The notes under the pieces are model-generated. The model was given only the letters and a program-made list of their open reading frames with translations. It was not told the DNA's origin and made no database searches. Source: Deltaproteobacteria bacterium (GTDB lineage Bacteria > Desulfobacterota > DSM-4660 > Desulfatiglandales > Desulfatiglandaceae). Taken from it: 13,311 nt of DNA. Positions 12,367-13,311 of the stretch are shown piece after piece (position 1 is the stretch's first letter; each line of letters opens with the position of its first letter). The stretch lies in contig JAFCZI010000033.1 in assembly GCA_019314425.1 (NCBI GenBank), forward strand, positions 1-13,311, read 5' to 3'. The position numbers and the translations under genes were made by a program.

Positions 12367-13311
12367 AGCGAAGTCATTCATCAACTTGCAGACTTCCCGG
12401 ATATCAATGTTCACCGGACAATACCGGACGCAACGGCCGCACCCGGAGCATTGAACGCCGTTTTCGTATTTATCCACATAATACTTGAGCTTATGCATAA
12501 AACGCTGCCGAACCCGCTGGAACTTGTTGTCCCTGGGGTTATGCCCCGATCCGTGAAGGGAAAAGAGGGGAAACATGCACGAATCCCAGTTGCGAATCCG
12601 GTCGCCCTGTTTCCCCTGAACCTCATCCTGAATGTCGAAACACCAGCAGGTGGGGCAGAGATAGGTGCAGGTCCCGCAGTTAAGACATGCAAAGGCTACC
12701 TCTTCCCAGAACGGAGCATCAAAAAGTTCGTTGGTCACCTTCTCTTTCAATTGATCTGTGGGGACCGTGGCGGTGATTTTTTCCCGGGCCGGTTGCTTCA
12801 GATCTTCAGCCGCCGCAAGCGCTGCATCGTCTGCCGGATTTCCTTCAGCCTTTCCCAGAAGCGCTTCGCCCTTGTCGGTTAAGGCCTTTGCCAGGAACCG
12901 ATCCCCCAGATCAAAGAGCAGCACATCCAATCCCGCTTCATGGAATGGATCACCGCCCACCTGGGTGCAGAAGCATGTGGCACAGGGCGTATTGCAACCG
13001 AGTCCCACCAGGGTGGTGGCTTCAAAATGCTGTGTCCACCAGGGGTCCTGATATTCAGGATTGTCAAAGTTGCGTTTTACAATTTGAAAGGCCTGGGCGT
13101 CACAGGGTCTGATGCCCAAGACCGCCCGGGGCGAATAGTCCTTGGGTGATTCCTTCAGGATATGGGCATCGTCTTCCGCTTCGTCCAGAGAGTATTCAAA
13201 CATCCTTTCCGATTCCGGATAAATAACGGATTTGGGGGAGAGCCTGGTGTTTTCATAATCAAAGTCCGGCTTTTTGTTCCCGTCAAGGGGCATGAATGTA
13301 TGAAAATCGCC
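12364..13311 (-). CDS. 4Fe-4S dicluster protein, FloxB / sulfhydrogenase beta-like (5' end beyond window)
   Basis: The visible part has 315 residues. The frame stays open to the window edge, and the six codons upstream of ATG 13293 (GDFHTF) read as family sequence, so the true start lies outside. The protein would relay electrons between the FAD/NAD subunit and a hydrogenase, sulfite reductase or Hdr-type partner. Counting from Met at 13293, it shows IRPCDAQAFQ (61-70), a Cys-rich GLGCNTPCATCFC (97-109), and two C-x2-C-x2-C-x3-CP ferredoxin motifs, Cys203/206/209/213 and Cys282/285/288/292. These would hold two [4Fe-4S] clusters; CATCFC and PTCWCFD add further possible ligands. The gene precedes the FAD/NAD subunit with a 26-base gap, the pairing found in Flox and related complexes. 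Confidence 0.88.
   Translation of the reverse strand, partial: GDFHTFMPLDGNKKPDFDYENTRLSPKSVIYPESERMFEYSLDEAEDDAHILKESPKDYSPRAVLGIRPCDAQAFQIVKRNFDNPEYQDPWWTQHFEATTLVGLGCNTPCATCFCTQVGGDPFHEAGLDVLLFDLGDRFLAKALTDKGEALLGKAEGNPADDAALAAAEDLKQPAREKITATVPTDQLKEKVTNELFDAPFWEEVAFACLNCGTCTYLCPTCWCFDIQDEVQGKQGDRIRNWDSCMFPLFSLHGSGHNPRDNKFQRVRQRFMHKLKYYVDKYENGVQCSGCGRCVRYCPVNIDIREVCKLMNDFA

Noticed and set aside
12451..12882. 143-codon plus-strand frame.
   Set aside because: It is antisense to the 4Fe-4S protein, whose cysteine motifs are unmistakable.

Overview
The window looks like the chromosome of an anaerobic, probably sulfate-reducing member of the Desulfobacterota (Desulfobacteraceae-like). This is inferred from gene content: SelB, a stand-alone LUD-domain protein, a Rieske/cytochrome b pair, and flavin and iron-sulfur subunits of the kind that feed heterodisulfide-reductase-type complexes. 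Base composition and codon use look even across the window. No tRNA, rRNA, CRISPR array or transposase was seen.

Layout. (1) 1-269: a non-coding block made of a long imperfect palindrome (28-169) and a second repeat motif (173-262) that runs into the selB ribosome binding site. (2) 270-3228, plus strand: selB, a short stretch that reads like the start of a lost YqeC-like gene, a second copy of the repeat motif carrying the next ribosome binding site, a LUD-domain protein and a small conserved protein. (3) 3239-5815, minus strand: a serine hydrolase of the beta-lactamase fold, a Rieske protein and a seven-helix cytochrome b, which form a minimal bc-type quinol oxidase module without a visible cytochrome c. 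(4) 5816-5976: divergent promoter region. (5) 5977-10859, plus strand: a tight operon of lipoprotein, active ketosynthase, chain-length-factor-like ketosynthase without the catalytic Cys, family 2 glycosyltransferase, a small doubtful reading frame and a B12-binding radical SAM protein. (6) 10860-11021: convergent intergenic region with an inverted repeat. (7) 11022-13311, minus strand: an iron-sulfur protein cut by the window edge, an FAD/NAD-binding [2Fe-2S] protein and the ribosome-rescue hydrolase ArfB.

How the genes may work together. The ketosynthase/chain-length-factor pair with a glycosyltransferase and a lipoprotein resembles the core of an aryl polyene-type locus, but no acyl carrier protein, reductase or dehydratase is present and a cobalamin-type radical SAM enzyme is added. 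This is the best candidate here for an undescribed pathway. The glycosyltransferase gene starts with a heptanucleotide tandem repeat inside its reading frame, a possible on/off switch. The FAD/NAD and 4Fe-4S proteins match the FloxA/FloxB components that pass NAD(P)H electrons to Hdr-type complexes; the partners would lie beyond the right edge. The repeats around selB look like a dispersed element that supplies leader sequence and ribosome binding sites to neighbouring genes.
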